Shown: piece after piece, positions 1 through 8,232 of the stretch
How positions within the stretch are numbered: position 1 is the first letter of the stretch
Layout of the letters: every line of letters starts with the position of its first letter
From: Bacillota bacterium
GTDB taxonomy: Bacteria > Bacillota > Clostridia > Christensenellales > UBA1242
Length of the DNA: 40,846 bases
Reading direction: 5' to 3'
Assembly: GCA_009787915.1 (NCBI GenBank)
Contig: WQSK01000004.1
Coordinates: 1-40,846, forward strand
Notes under the pieces: model-generated
The model's input: only the letters and a program-made list of their open reading frames with translations
What the model was told of the DNA's origin: nothing
Databases searched by the model: none
Translations under genes and position numbers: made by a program

Positions 1-682
1 CACCACCTTCAAAACCCGCGTCACCACCCCAAGTCCTGGCTCTCCTGCCCCGCCGAATAGTGTATACACCTTCACCATCGCTATCTAAAAACGCACCAGC
101 GCGTCCGCCAAGCCGCAATCGGTTGGCCTCGTGCGACATGCCACGGAAAATTGCCCCCGATGCACCGCCGCCGTCCGAGCCACCCGTTGCACGGTTTAGG
201 GCCTGGAACACAATTTGGTTAAGTTGCAACCCAACCAAAACGGCTGCAGTCACAAACAACATTGTTATCATCCCGCGAAACATTCTGAAAACAATCATGT
301 ACGGGTTGCCACCAGTTTTGTCCTTGATTTGTTCGCGAATGATTTGAATAATTGTAAAGAACATAATCAATGCCACGGCCACGATAATCATGTTTTGGAA
401 AAGGTTCCTAACGATACCGTGCTGTAAAAACACGGAAATAATATCATCGTCAAGTATTTGGTCACCTGGCTGACCGCCAACACCAACTTGGTCAGGAGAA
501 AAGGTACCGTCTGGTGCATTGCGTGCAACATAAACAGGACCAAGACCCGCCAGCCCCATAAATACGTCCTCTACCATATCAACAATAATTGTAAAGAAAA
601 TCCAAAACGGGTAAAAAATGTTGCCAAAGACAAAGCCCACCACATCGCCGAGCGGTCCAAGCAACAATCTCCCCAGATTCAT
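1..682 (-). CDS. Conjugation-type polytopic membrane protein (VirB6/TrbL-like), C-terminus cut by window edge
   Basis: This frame is absent from the ORF track because it runs off the left edge; I read it from the ATG complementary to 680-682. About 227 residues are visible. They begin MNLGRLLLGP, then a hydrophobic stretch with NIFYPFWIFFTIIVD and a GLAGLGPV turn, then a second segment (NLFQNMIIVAVALIMFFTIIQII) and a third (MITMLFVTAAVLVGLQL), followed by LNRATGG. This order (short hydrophobic N-terminus, D-rich loop, three or more TM helices, NQIVFQALNRATGG) resembles the VirB6/TrbL-like channel proteins of Gram-positive conjugation systems (pLS20_p028 / Mbov_0396 families). Such proteins form part of the inner-membrane translocation channel. 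If correct, an integrative conjugative element extends left of the window. Family assignment is from pattern memory and moderate; membrane protein coding status is secure. Confidence 0.6.
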   Translation of the reverse strand, partial: MNLGRLLLGPLGDVVGFVFGNIFYPFWIFFTIIVDMVEDVFMGLAGLGPVYVARNAPDGTFSPDQVGVGGQPGDQILDDDIISVFLQHGIVRNLFQNMIIVAVALIMFFTIIQIIREQIKDKTGGNPYMIVFRMFRGMITMLFVTAAVLVGLQLNQIVFQALNRATGGSDGGGASGAIFRGMSHEANRLRLGGRAGAFLDSDGEGVYTIRRGRRARTWGGDAGFEGG

Positions 683-717
683 AGTTCAATATTAGAACAA
701 AAAAAAACCCACGTCAA
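683..717 (-). promoter_or_regulatory. Leaderless promoter of the left-edge membrane protein
   Basis: On the minus strand TTGACG (717-712), a 17-nt spacer and TAATAT (694-689) lie exactly 6 nt before the ATG at 682. No Shine-Dalgarno fits in this space, so the predicted transcript starts at or next to the start codon. The -35 box lies inside the loop of the upstream gap terminator. Confidence 0.65.
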
Positions 718-737
718 TATTTTTGGCATGGATTTTT
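701..737 (-). terminator. Probable Rho-independent terminator of gap
   Basis: Reading the minus strand, AAAAATCCA pairs with TGGGTTTTT (one G.U pair) around a 17-nt loop and runs into a T tract. It lies just past the stop codon of gap and ends within the promoter of the next leftward gene. Confidence 0.55.
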
Positions 738-754
738 GTTTTAATTACAAAGAA

Positions 755-1821
<1,067 letters not shown>

Positions 1822-1830
1822 GATTTTGTT

Positions 1831-2502
1831 ATGAAATACAAAACAGAAACACATTTGCATACCTCAGAGTCCAGCCCTTGCGGTTTTATGACCGCCAAAG
1901 AAATGGTACAGGCATACAAAAACGCGGGTTATAAAACCGTCATCATCACAGACCATGTTTACGAATACCCGTACCGCAATATGACGGATAAGACTTGGGA
2001 TGAAAAGATAGACTACTCTATGACGGGTTTCAAAAATGCCAAGGCACACGGCGACAAAATCGGTGTCAATGTTTTGTTTGCAATCGAAATCGTTTGCGAA
2101 GACAATGACCATATATTATATGGAATTACCGAGAAACTCTTGCGCTCGACCCCGAATATATACGAGATGACAATGCAGAACTTGAAAAACTTCGCCGACA
2201 AAAACAACATCTTGGTTGTCCAAGCCCACCCGTTTAGAACTTGTAGCACTACCCCACGGGCGCACGAATATGGTTTCGGAGCCGAGGTATACAACGGACA
2301 ATACGACAAAAGACACAGACAATGTTACGACAGCGCAATGGAATACGCAGGAGCACATGGTTTGTTAAAAACCAGTGGCTCTGACGCCCACGAACCTGAC
2401 GATATCGCACGCGGAGGCATGATATCAAAAACCGAAATCAAAACAATGGACGATTTTATTGAACTTGTAAAAAGTGGTTCGGGCGAACTTATCACATCTT
2501 AA
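1831..2502 (+). CDS. PHP-domain metal-dependent phosphoesterase
   Basis: This 223-residue protein is a single polymerase-and-histidinol-phosphatase (PHP) domain, a TIM-like barrel that binds up to three divalent metals and hydrolyses phosphoesters. Metal-ligand motifs are in the expected order: HLHT (His8, His10), TDH (Asp41, His42), a Glu near residue 86 (AIEIV), QAHPFR, and the final SDAHEPDDIA. The substrate cannot be read from sequence; histidinol-phosphatase-like or oligonucleotide/nucleoside phosphate activity is possible. There is no Shine-Dalgarno, and the promoter lies 9 nt upstream of the ATG. Its end overlaps the convergent S51 peptidase gene by 4 nt. Confidence 0.9.
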   Translation: MKYKTETHLHTSESSPCGFMTAKEMVQAYKNAGYKTVIITDHVYEYPYRNMTDKTWDEKIDYSMTGFKNAKAHGDKIGVNVLFAIEIVCEDNDHILYGITEKLLRSTPNIYEMTMQNLKNFADKNNILVVQAHPFRTCSTTPRAHEYGFGAEVYNGQYDKRHRQCYDSAMEYAGAHGLLKTSGSDAHEPDDIARGGMISKTEIKTMDDFIELVKSGSGELITS

Positions 2503-3302
2503 CTGATTGCCACACAGTCTGTTTTATCACCCAAAAGATTATACCTTATAACTGTTGGTATCGCTTGTTTGAACGTACTTTTTTTGTATATATCCAACCA
2601 CGTTTGTTCCTCTGTAAAATCAGAACCGACAACCAAAGTTTCTTCACCAGAGCCCAAGTCTTTTACAAACATTGTTTCATCATGCACAGGTATCGTAGCC
2701 TGACCATTTTTCATTCTTGTTTGCAAGATAGAATCAACAACATCGGATTCATGCCTGCCGTCCGCCCATGGTTTTTGTTTGGATTTATAATGAGGCAAAA
2801 TCATCTCGCTCTTTAACAAACCGATACCATCGTACGTATCGGTATCCAAACCAAAGTGGTTTGCCTCGGGGTTATCATAAACACTGACTGTGCTTAAATC
2901 ATCTGTTGTTGAAACTATACCCGCGCTGGCTCCGACCCAGAGTAAATCTGGGTTTTCAATATTTGCATGTGCCCATTCTGAAAAACCAGATACTTTCATC
3001 AAGCGTGACAAGTCAAAACTGTTACCACCCTCTACATAAATAGTTTTTGCCTTTTCCAAAGCCCTGAACAAATCACCTGGCTTACCTAAGTAATCTTGCA
3101 AACTCAAAACTTCTATAGAAAATTTGCCTTTCGATTTCAAATTACGCAATTTGTTTTGTGCCTTAATACTGCAATAAGAGTTATCGTCCAATGCATCTAA
3201 ACCATCTGGAATATAGAAAAGTTCATTTCCAAACTTCTCTCTGTGACCCATTGTGTATTGCTTCAAGAACTTTATATTTCTTGGTGCCGTTATTATTTTC
3301 AT
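2499..3302 (-). CDS. Peptidase S51 family protein (dipeptidase E-like)
   Basis: The 267-residue protein belongs to the class I glutamine-amidotransferase-like S51 serine peptidases, which include dipeptidase E (Asp-X dipeptides) and cyanophycinase. The key features are EGGNSFDL (the GGN oxyanion motif) and VGASAGIV, where the Ser of the nucleophile elbow lies in G-A-S-A-G. A conserved His/Glu-rich segment and PVHDETMF follow. The start has a good AAGGGG ribosome site. Upstream is an approximately 190-nt leader with a terminator hairpin, so expression may be attenuated. A second, shorter S51 protein is encoded at 15627-16298, and the substrates may differ. Its stop overlaps that of the convergent PHP gene. 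Confidence 0.85.
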   Translation of the reverse strand: MKIITAPRNIKFLKQYTMGHREKFGNELFYIPDGLDALDDNSYCSIKAQNKLRNLKSKGKFSIEVLSLQDYLGKPGDLFRALEKAKTIYVEGGNSFDLSRLMKVSGFSEWAHANIENPDLLWVGASAGIVSTTDDLSTVSVYDNPEANHFGLDTDTYDGIGLLKSEMILPHYKSKQKPWADGRHESDVVDSILQTRMKNGQATIPVHDETMFVKDLGSGEETLVVGSDFTEEQTWLDIYKKSTFKQAIPTVIRYNLLGDKTDCVAIS

Positions 3303-3493
3303 ATTTATATCCCCTTAATATCATCAAAAAAAATCTGCTTTTGCATTTAACGCTCAAGCAGATTTTTTGTTCCTTTTTATTTTAAATTAATTATAATTTT
3401 TATTTTTTTACCGCAGAAACCCAAAACCCGCACGTCCGCCGACGAGCCAAATAAACCGAATATAGAGTTTCTTACAGGTTTTCAATTCCATAT
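3303..3493 (-). promoter_or_regulatory. Long structured 5' leader with internal terminator upstream of the S51 peptidase (candidate riboswitch/attenuator)
   Basis: The leader runs from about 3493 to the start codon at 3302. A long-range stem pairs AGAAAC plus ACC (3467-3479 region) with GTTTCT plus GGT (3410-3420 region). It encloses a hairpin GC-t-CGTC / GACG-t-GC with a GGCG loop (about 3429-3447). An A/U-rich linker and a terminator hairpin follow, just before the AAGGGG ribosome site. I did not recognise a known riboswitch class. The order promoter, folded domain, terminator, ribosome site is the usual layout of a transcription attenuator. Confidence 0.45.
3326..3368 (-). terminator. Intrinsic terminator or attenuator hairpin in the S51 peptidase leader
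   Basis: On the minus strand AAAAATCTGCTT pairs with AAGCAGATTTTT around a 15-nt loop, followed by a run of eight T. It sits between the leader's own promoter and the peptidase start codon, only about 20 nt before that codon, so it must be read through for the gene to be expressed. Confidence 0.75.
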
Positions 3494-3499
3494 ATATAT

Positions 3500-3528
3500 T
3501 ATATACCACAATAGATACAATTTGTCAA
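3500..3528 (-). promoter_or_regulatory. Consensus promoter for the S51 peptidase leader
   Basis: A perfect TTGACA (3528-3523 on the minus strand) is followed after 17 nt by TATATA (3505-3500), with an overlapping TATAAT at 19 nt. The -35 box overlaps the last codons of the upstream small gene. Confidence 0.75.
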
Positions 3529-3713
3529 TGATTTTTTCGGCGTCTGCCCCTAATAATATCAAGATTGTGTCTAAGGAGCCCCAAAAACTCAGACAGTTCC
3601 ATAAGTTGGTGTTCATCCAAACAATTGGCGAGCGCCGTCGCCGTCACACCCGCTTGTGCAATCAGGCATTCGCCGCTTTTTATATCACGTTGTTGTTTAT
3701 TTTCATTACTCAT
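3525..3713 (-). CDS. Small protein resembling the DUF6774 family
   Basis: I read a 62-residue protein starting at MSNENKQQRD rather than at the upstream Met in the ORF track, which overlaps plsX. The pattern GVTATALANCLDEHQLMELSEFLGLLRHNLDIIRGRRR resembles small clostridial DUF6774 proteins, which are short alpha-helical proteins of unknown function. A TATAAT box lies exactly 6 nt before this ATG with no Shine-Dalgarno, the same leaderless layout as many genes here, which supports both the start and reality of the gene. It follows plsX by 17 nt, so read-through from plsX is also likely. The family call is weak; the coding call is fair. Confidence 0.6.
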   Translation of the reverse strand: MSNENKQQRDIKSGECLIAQAGVTATALANCLDEHQLMELSEFLGLLRHNLDIIRGRRRKNH

Positions 3714-3730
3714 TAGGTCATTATATATGA

Positions 3731-4738
3731 TTACTCTGTAACTTGGCACTTTGCAATTGCCGAACCAATCTTTTCTGACAAAGACATAGCCCCCATTTTC
3801 GATGCCTGCAAGATTGCCGTTGCGATTGCGCTTGGTCCGCTGTTCCCGTGTGCTTTTAAAAGCGGTTTTTTCACACCCAAGAATATCGCCCCGCCCTTTG
3901 CATCTTCACCAAGTCGCTTTTTCATTTTAAGCAACCTTGGTGCAACCAAAATCTTTCCGACTACCGAACCTTTAAGTGCGGATTTTAGTTCTTTGGAAAA
4001 CAACTTGGCGGTTCCTTCCAGGGTTTTTAACAAAACGTTTCCAACAAACCCGTCAGCAACGACTATGTCACATTTTCCCATTACAACGTCGCGAGCCTCT
4101 ATGTTTCCAACAAAATTAAGACCCGACTCTTTTAACAACTTGAATGTTTCAAGGGTTAATTCGTTTCCTTTTTCGTCCTCGGCACCAACCGAGAGCAAAC
4201 CAACGCGTGGTTTTTCCAAACCTTTTTCCCTTGCATAAATATCGGCCATAACCGCAAAGTGCAACAAGTTGATTGGCTTGCAATCCATGTTTGCCCCCAA
4301 ATCCAAAACCATAACACCTTTTCTATCTATAGTAGGTAAACTCGCACAAAGCGCAGGACGGGAAACCCCCGCTATCCGCCCAAGTTTCATAAACCCACCC
4401 GTGAGCAAAGCCCCCGTGCTTCCTGCCGATACCATAGCAGAACAATCTTCACGGCTCTTAAGTGCCTCGACACCTTTGACAATTGAACTGTCGGGTTTGG
4501 TTCGGATTGCTTGGGCTGGATGCTCGTTCATCTCTATATTTACAGTTGTATGAATGACCTCTACTCGACCCGAGTTTATAAACTCACCCATGTTTTTATA
4601 GTCACGAATTTTTTGCTCGTCACCAACGAGTACAAGTTTCAATGCTTTGTCGCTATCCAATGCCGACATCGCTGCGGGAAGTGTCGCCATCACACCATTG
4701 TCCCCACCTAAACAATCAAGAATTACTTTTGTTTCCAC
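3731..4738 (-). CDS. plsX: Phosphate acyltransferase PlsX
   Basis: The 335-residue protein has full family length and starts VILDCLGGDNG, equivalent to the usual DAMGGD(Y/H) signature. Later family blocks include the SAGSTGALLTGG glycine-rich loop, GVSRPALCASLPT, LDLGANMDC and ADGFVGNVLLKTLEG. PlsX converts acyl-ACP to acyl-phosphate, the donor for PlsY in phospholipid synthesis, and works as a peripheral membrane enzyme. The start is a GTG with no Shine-Dalgarno. The predicted promoter ends 6 nt before it, so the mRNA may be leaderless. In many bacteria rpmF lies just upstream on the same strand; here it is divergent. Confidence 0.96.
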   Translation of the reverse strand: METKVILDCLGGDNGVMATLPAAMSALDSDKALKLVLVGDEQKIRDYKNMGEFINSGRVEVIHTTVNIEMNEHPAQAIRTKPDSSIVKGVEALKSREDCSAMVSAGSTGALLTGGFMKLGRIAGVSRPALCASLPTIDRKGVMVLDLGANMDCKPINLLHFAVMADIYAREKGLEKPRVGLLSVGAEDEKGNELTLETFKLLKESGLNFVGNIEARDVVMGKCDIVVADGFVGNVLLKTLEGTAKLFSKELKSALKGSVVGKILVAPRLLKMKKRLGEDAKGGAIFLGVKKPLLKAHGNSGPSAIATAILQASKMGAMSLSEKIGSAIAKCQVTE

Positions 4739-4774
4739 TTGACAAGGTTATCATATACGTGTTATGTTTGTCAA
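4739..4774. promoter_or_regulatory. Overlapping antiparallel promoters between plsX and rpmF
   Basis: TTGACA (4739-4744) and TGTCAA (4769-4774) form an inverted pair. On the plus strand TTGACA, 18 nt, TATGTT (4763-4768) serves rpmF, which has a Shine-Dalgarno. On the minus strand TTGACA (4774-4769), 18 nt and a weak TAACCT (4750-4745) end 6 nt before the plsX GTG. The minus -10 is poor and this half is tentative. Confidence 0.5.
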
Positions 4775-4791
4775 ATAAAGGAGTACCAAAC

Positions 4792-4989
4792 ATGGCAGTA
4801 CCAAAAACCAAGACCTCGAAATCCAAAAAGCGCACAAGGAGTGCCGCTAATTTCAAAGCGCACGCAAGGGCAACAAGCGAATGCCCACATTGTCACGAAC
4901 AAAAACAACCACACCGTGTTTGCAAAGCCTGTGGTTATTATAAAGGCGCAAAAGTTCTTGAAGTAGAAAAAGAAAAGAAAAAAGATTAA
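4792..4989 (+). CDS. rpmF: 50S ribosomal protein bL32
   Basis: The 65-residue protein begins MAVPKTKTSKSKKRTRSAA, the hallmark start of bL32, and carries the zinc-ribbon pairs CPHC (31-34) and CKAC (44-47). It is therefore a zinc-binding (C+) form of this large-subunit protein. The ORF track starts too far upstream. The true ATG follows AAAGGAG with good spacing. A hairpin CCAGCG-TAC-CGCTGG lies immediately after the stop, then a bidirectional terminator shared with the convergent 762-aa gene. Confidence 0.97.
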   Translation: MAVPKTKTSKSKKRTRSAANFKAHARATSECPHCHEQKQPHRVCKACGYYKGAKVLEVEKEKKKD

Positions 4990-5026
4990 CCAGCGTACCG
5001 CTGGACCTAGTTGCTACGCGTACATT

Positions 5027-5059
5027 AAAAATACCCCAGTTAATCGCGGGGCATTTTTT
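5027..5059. terminator. Bidirectional terminator between rpmF and the convergent large gene
   Basis: AAAAATA-CCCC and GGGG-CATTTTTT pair around a 10-nt loop, with A and T tracts on both sides, so it can stop transcription from either direction. Confidence 0.75.
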
Positions 5060-5074
5060 GTTGTATAAAAAACT

Positions 5075-7363
5075 TTAGACGCCCAATGTGTCGTCGACTT
5101 CTGTGGCGGCCCTGCCCATACCTGCGGTGCCGTCAAGAAACCGCTCGCAACTCTTTTCACCTTTTTCGGCAAGAAGGGCCTTAAGTTCCCCGACCTCGTC
5201 AACGGTTCCGCCCGTTCCATCCGTGAGCCTTGGTCCGCCGTTCATCTCGTCACGTTTTTTCATAATGAGTTCTTTTAATCGCGGTGAAAAACCTGTTGTA
5301 GAAGCAGGTCGTCTGTATCTTGGGTGCGACATATCGCGACGTTCTTTTATATCTTTGACTACGACATTTATGATGTGTTTTATATTTTGCTCGGTGTTTG
5401 CGGTGTTGTGTCGCAAATGTTTTACAAGGTCAGGGGTCTGAATATCGGTTACGCCCCTTGCAAGGTCGGCAGATTCTTCAACATACTCTCTCATACTTTC
5501 AAATCCGTTCGCGGTTCCATTTCGTTTAAGTTTTTCTGCGAGAAACGCTTTTTTCTCGCCAATTCTTTTGATTCCTGCAATATCGCTTGTGACGTTGGCG
5601 CGTGCCTCGTCCGATAATCCGCTGTCAGGGAGTTCCAACCACCTGCCCAAAACAACAAGGTACTCATCCAACAACGCACTGACATGAAGGACTTGGAGTT
5701 CACTGTTTTTTTGTTCCTCGGTAATCGGTTGGTCGAGGACATCTACAGGCGGAGGGTCGTCTGGTGGGTCCAAAACATCATCGGGGTCGGCGGGGTCAAG
5801 CGGGTCGGGCGCATCAATATCGTCATCGGCGGAATCATCAACATCAGTACCACCCGTTCCAAAGTCGCCAAAGTCACCCAAATCAAATATTTCGTCGTCA
5901 TCCGTTGTTAAATCATGGTCCCTCAAATATTGCTCGATTTTATTTTTCGCATCTTGCCTATCAAGATAATCCAACACAACAATGGCATTATTAAGTTGCT
6001 CACTATACGTGACAATCAACTTTTTGTTCTTAATCGCATCTGAACACGCTGTAAAAAAGTCGTCGTCATAAGCCCCCAACCCTGCATAGTTTTCACCATC
6101 AATTTCAGAAAGCGCGCTCACGTCTATAAGTCCCAAATACCAAACTATATCTGTGTCGTCTATGGTGACGATACTTGACTGGTTTCTTCTATCCATCAAT
6201 TCACGATAGTCGTGTATTCTTTGTTTTGTTTCCCTGACTGTGTTCAAGAGTGCCTGTGTCGCCAATTCCTCCGCGGTCAAAGGTGGGGTTTCAACATCCG
6301 CGGGGGCAAGGTCGGGCAGGTCAGTCCCAAGCAATTCATCATCACCATAATAATCAAAAAGAGGCCTGTCTATCATTACCTTGTCGAACTTAATATAATA
6401 CTGCCATGGTTTAATTACCGCAGTTCCATAGGGTTGAGGCATAGCGTCAACATTACCCACCTCCAAATTTCCTGTGAATCCGCTGGCATTGGGTTGCGGT
6501 TCTTCGATTGGTCCTTGCGCCAATTTCGCGTGCATAGAATCAAATAACTCTGGGTGTTGTTTTTCCAAAACATAAGAGGTCGGACTCCCCTCCCTTAACA
6601 AATCCGCGAGCGCATCAAAAGAATGTGTTCCCGTTTCATTAACCACGTCCAAAAAGTTTTTGTCCCTATCAAAAGATATTAAAACTGAGCCGTTTAAACT
6701 TAAATCTGTTCCTTTGTAAAACCAAAGCCTAAGGGTAAAAATTGTATCTTCTGGTTTTTCGCCCTGAACCTCAACAAGGTCGTCGGCATAAGACAAATAT
6801 GGTTCCAACCGCGCACTTTGTTCTTCGGTAAGTTTCACGTTTTCAAGTTCAACCCTAAGGTGATGGATATTAAAGTTTTCATCCTTCATCAGTTTGTTTA
6901 TGATATCGTTTAATTCGTCATCGGTTATTGATTTTGTCGTAGGCTCGTTTGATTTAAGGGTTTCAAGCAACTTTGGTTCATGTCGCAAAAGATATAAATA
7001 AACTGGGTGATTTTCTGGCAAAAGATTCAGGTCAACAATACCCCAAAGACCCGAGATACTCTCGATTTTGCCATTAGCAATGTTTATGGTCCACGGTATG
7101 TAATTTTCAGGTGCACTCCCCCATGAGTTCTGATGGATAGTAATCGAACTACTATTGACACCATCTGCAATGGAAACTCTGTTCCCTCCCTCATGGGTAA
7201 GATACCGTTCTAAAATCCTTTCTTGCTTCTCTGTCAGGGTTGCACCGTCCCCAAGTTTTGCAACTTCATCTCGCGCAAAACCATATGGTGTCCGACCCTC
7301 GGTTTCACGGCGCATAATCTTTTCGACAAGTCCGTCAATAAATTCGTTTGTTACTTCTGCCAC
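5075..7363 (-). CDS. Large acidic protein of unknown function with an internal duplication
   Basis: I chose the GTG at 7363 (VAEVTNEFIDGL), giving 762 residues; the ORF track's longer version includes improbable sequence. I recognise no known domain, signal peptide or TM helix. Two N-terminal modules of about 125 residues look related: LTEKQERILERYL versus LTEEQSARLEPYL, and HPVYLYLLRHEPKLLETL versus SYVLEKQHPELFDSM. A middle region is very rich in Asp and Pro (DDSADDDIDAPDPLDPADP), probably a disordered linker. The C-terminal third is helical and charged, with SHPRYRRPASTTGFSPRLKELIMKKRDEM. TTGCAA, 17 nt, CATACT ends 7 nt before the GTG and there is no Shine-Dalgarno. It is divergent from the HExxH protein gene, with which it may share function. 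A large structural or scaffolding protein is possible but not shown. Confidence 0.8.
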   Translation of the reverse strand: MAEVTNEFIDGLVEKIMRRETEGRTPYGFARDEVAKLGDGATLTEKQERILERYLTHEGGNRVSIADGVNSSSITIHQNSWGSAPENYIPWTINIANGKIESISGLWGIVDLNLLPENHPVYLYLLRHEPKLLETLKSNEPTTKSITDDELNDIINKLMKDENFNIHHLRVELENVKLTEEQSARLEPYLSYADDLVEVQGEKPEDTIFTLRLWFYKGTDLSLNGSVLISFDRDKNFLDVVNETGTHSFDALADLLREGSPTSYVLEKQHPELFDSMHAKLAQGPIEEPQPNASGFTGNLEVGNVDAMPQPYGTAVIKPWQYYIKFDKVMIDRPLFDYYGDDELLGTDLPDLAPADVETPPLTAEELATQALLNTVRETKQRIHDYRELMDRRNQSSIVTIDDTDIVWYLGLIDVSALSEIDGENYAGLGAYDDDFFTACSDAIKNKKLIVTYSEQLNNAIVVLDYLDRQDAKNKIEQYLRDHDLTTDDDEIFDLGDFGDFGTGGTDVDDSADDDIDAPDPLDPADPDDVLDPPDDPPPVDVLDQPITEEQKNSELQVLHVSALLDEYLVVLGRWLELPDSGLSDEARANVTSDIAGIKRIGEKKAFLAEKLKRNGTANGFESMREYVEESADLARGVTDIQTPDLVKHLRHNTANTEQNIKHIINVVVKDIKERRDMSHPRYRRPASTTGFSPRLKELIMKKRDEMNGGPRLTDGTGGTVDEVGELKALLAEKGEKSCERFLDGTAGMGRAATEVDDTLGV

Positions 7364-7417
7364 TGTGCATAGTATGCCACATTTTTCGGCTTTTTGCAAC
7401 TGATTTCTTCGTGATAA

Positions 7418-7446
7418 TTGACTTTTGTCGAAAAGTGTGTTATTAT
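7418..7446 (+). promoter_or_regulatory. Leaderless promoter of the HExxH protein gene
   Basis: TTGACT (7418-7423), 17 nt, TATTAT (7441-7446), then only 8 nt to the ATG at 7455. No ribosome site precedes the start. Confidence 0.7.
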
Positions 7447-7454
7447 GAAACCCA

Positions 7455-7991
7455 ATGAAGGGGCTAATCATTTTTTGCATTCTATTATTTGTGGCGTCAA
7501 TAGCCCCACTTTTTTCATGGGGCAAGAGTTACGACGACGTCATAGCCACCGCCGCCCAAATGTTCGGCATAGAGGAACACGAGTTCGAGATTAACCTAAC
7601 CCGAGGTCGCGTAGTAAATGCGGCAGGCGAAAACGTAAGCGGAACCTTCCGCCTCTGTGTCCGCGTTACCGAGTACAATCGGGTCTACGGTGTCTATGTA
7701 ATAAACGTTCGTCAAACTTTTTCCCGTCCAATGACGATACAAACAATCTTCCACGAATTTGCACACGCGGCGCAACACAAGTTCCGACTCTGTTTCGGCG
7801 GACTCCACCGCGAACAACACGCCGAGTTATTGGCTTTCAACAAAATGTGGCACGGCGGTTTTTGGTGGGACGCCCTGCATATGCTCGGGGTTCACGGACT
7901 TCGCTTGAAGCCAAGTGATTACCTTGTCCCCCGCCAAATCATGCGCACGATGCTAACGGGCGAAATCACAACACCTATAAATTTTGTCTAG
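7455..7991 (+). CDS. Secreted or membrane-tethered HExxH metallopeptidase-like protein
   Basis: The 178-residue protein begins with MKGLIIFCILLFVASIAPLFSWG, a signal peptide or anchor. The mature part contains TIFHEFAHAAQHKF, an HExxH zinc-binding motif in a helix. HREQHAELLAFNKMW follows about 20 residues later and could supply the third ligand. The spacing is reminiscent of minigluzincin or SprT-like folds, but I cannot assign a family. It probably acts outside the cytoplasm on a cell-surface or extracellular substrate. It is divergent from the large acidic protein gene. The stop codon is embedded in the first bases of a 198-bp palindromic repeat. Confidence 0.75.
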   Translation: MKGLIIFCILLFVASIAPLFSWGKSYDDVIATAAQMFGIEEHEFEINLTRGRVVNAAGENVSGTFRLCVRVTEYNRVYGVYVINVRQTFSRPMTIQTIFHEFAHAAQHKFRLCFGGLHREQHAELLAFNKMWHGGFWWDALHMLGVHGLRLKPSDYLVPRQIMRTMLTGEITTPINFV

Positions 7992-8188
7992 GGGAATCCG
8001 CGTGCGAAAGGGTGAGGGCAGTCGCATATGTACTTTTACAGTTTGAGAATCTTTCTTGAAAAATCGCATTTTCACTCTTGATCCATATTTTTGTTTTCAA
8101 GGCGAAAATAGTGATTTTACCAAGAAAGGCTCAAACCATATAAAAGTACATATGCGACTGCCCTCACCCTTTCGCACGCGGATTCCCC
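7991..8188. repeat. Palindromic intergenic repeat, copy A (48-bp perfect terminal inverted repeats)
   Basis: The arms at 7991-8038 and 8141-8188 are perfect 48-bp inverted repeats beginning GGGGAATCCGCG. The interior continues to pair imperfectly (CAGTTTGAG with CTCAAAC, TCTTTCTTG with CAAGAAAG, AAAATCGCATTTTC with GAAAATAGTGATTTT), so nearly the whole 198 bp can fold into one hairpin. The core is shared with copies B (8708-8822) and C (18512-18692). There is no ORF inside. It fits a MITE-like mobile palindrome or a structured intergenic element. Confidence 0.85.
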
Positions 8189-8196
8189 GCAAACCT

Positions 8197-8226
8197 TTGA
8201 CAATATGAATTGGCACGTGCTATTAT
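8197..8226 (+). promoter_or_regulatory. Leaderless promoter just outside repeat copy A
   Basis: TTGACA (8197-8202), 18 nt, TATTAT (8221-8226), then 6 nt to the ATG at 8233. The -35 begins 9 nt past the end of the palindromic repeat. Confidence 0.75.
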
Positions 8227-8232
8227 TTTGAC

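Noticed and set aside
3303-3493. Assignment of the peptidase leader to a known riboswitch class (ZTP, THF, fluoride, T-box)
   Set aside because: None of the conserved core motifs of these classes was found in the leader.
7991-8188. CRISPR array, tRNA or rRNA in the repeat regions
   Set aside because: There are no regularly spaced short direct repeats and no cloverleaf; the signal is a single long palindrome.
7991-8188. Insertion sequence
   Set aside because: The interior of about 100 bp has no transposase ORF and I see no clear target-site duplication; a non-autonomous element remains possible.
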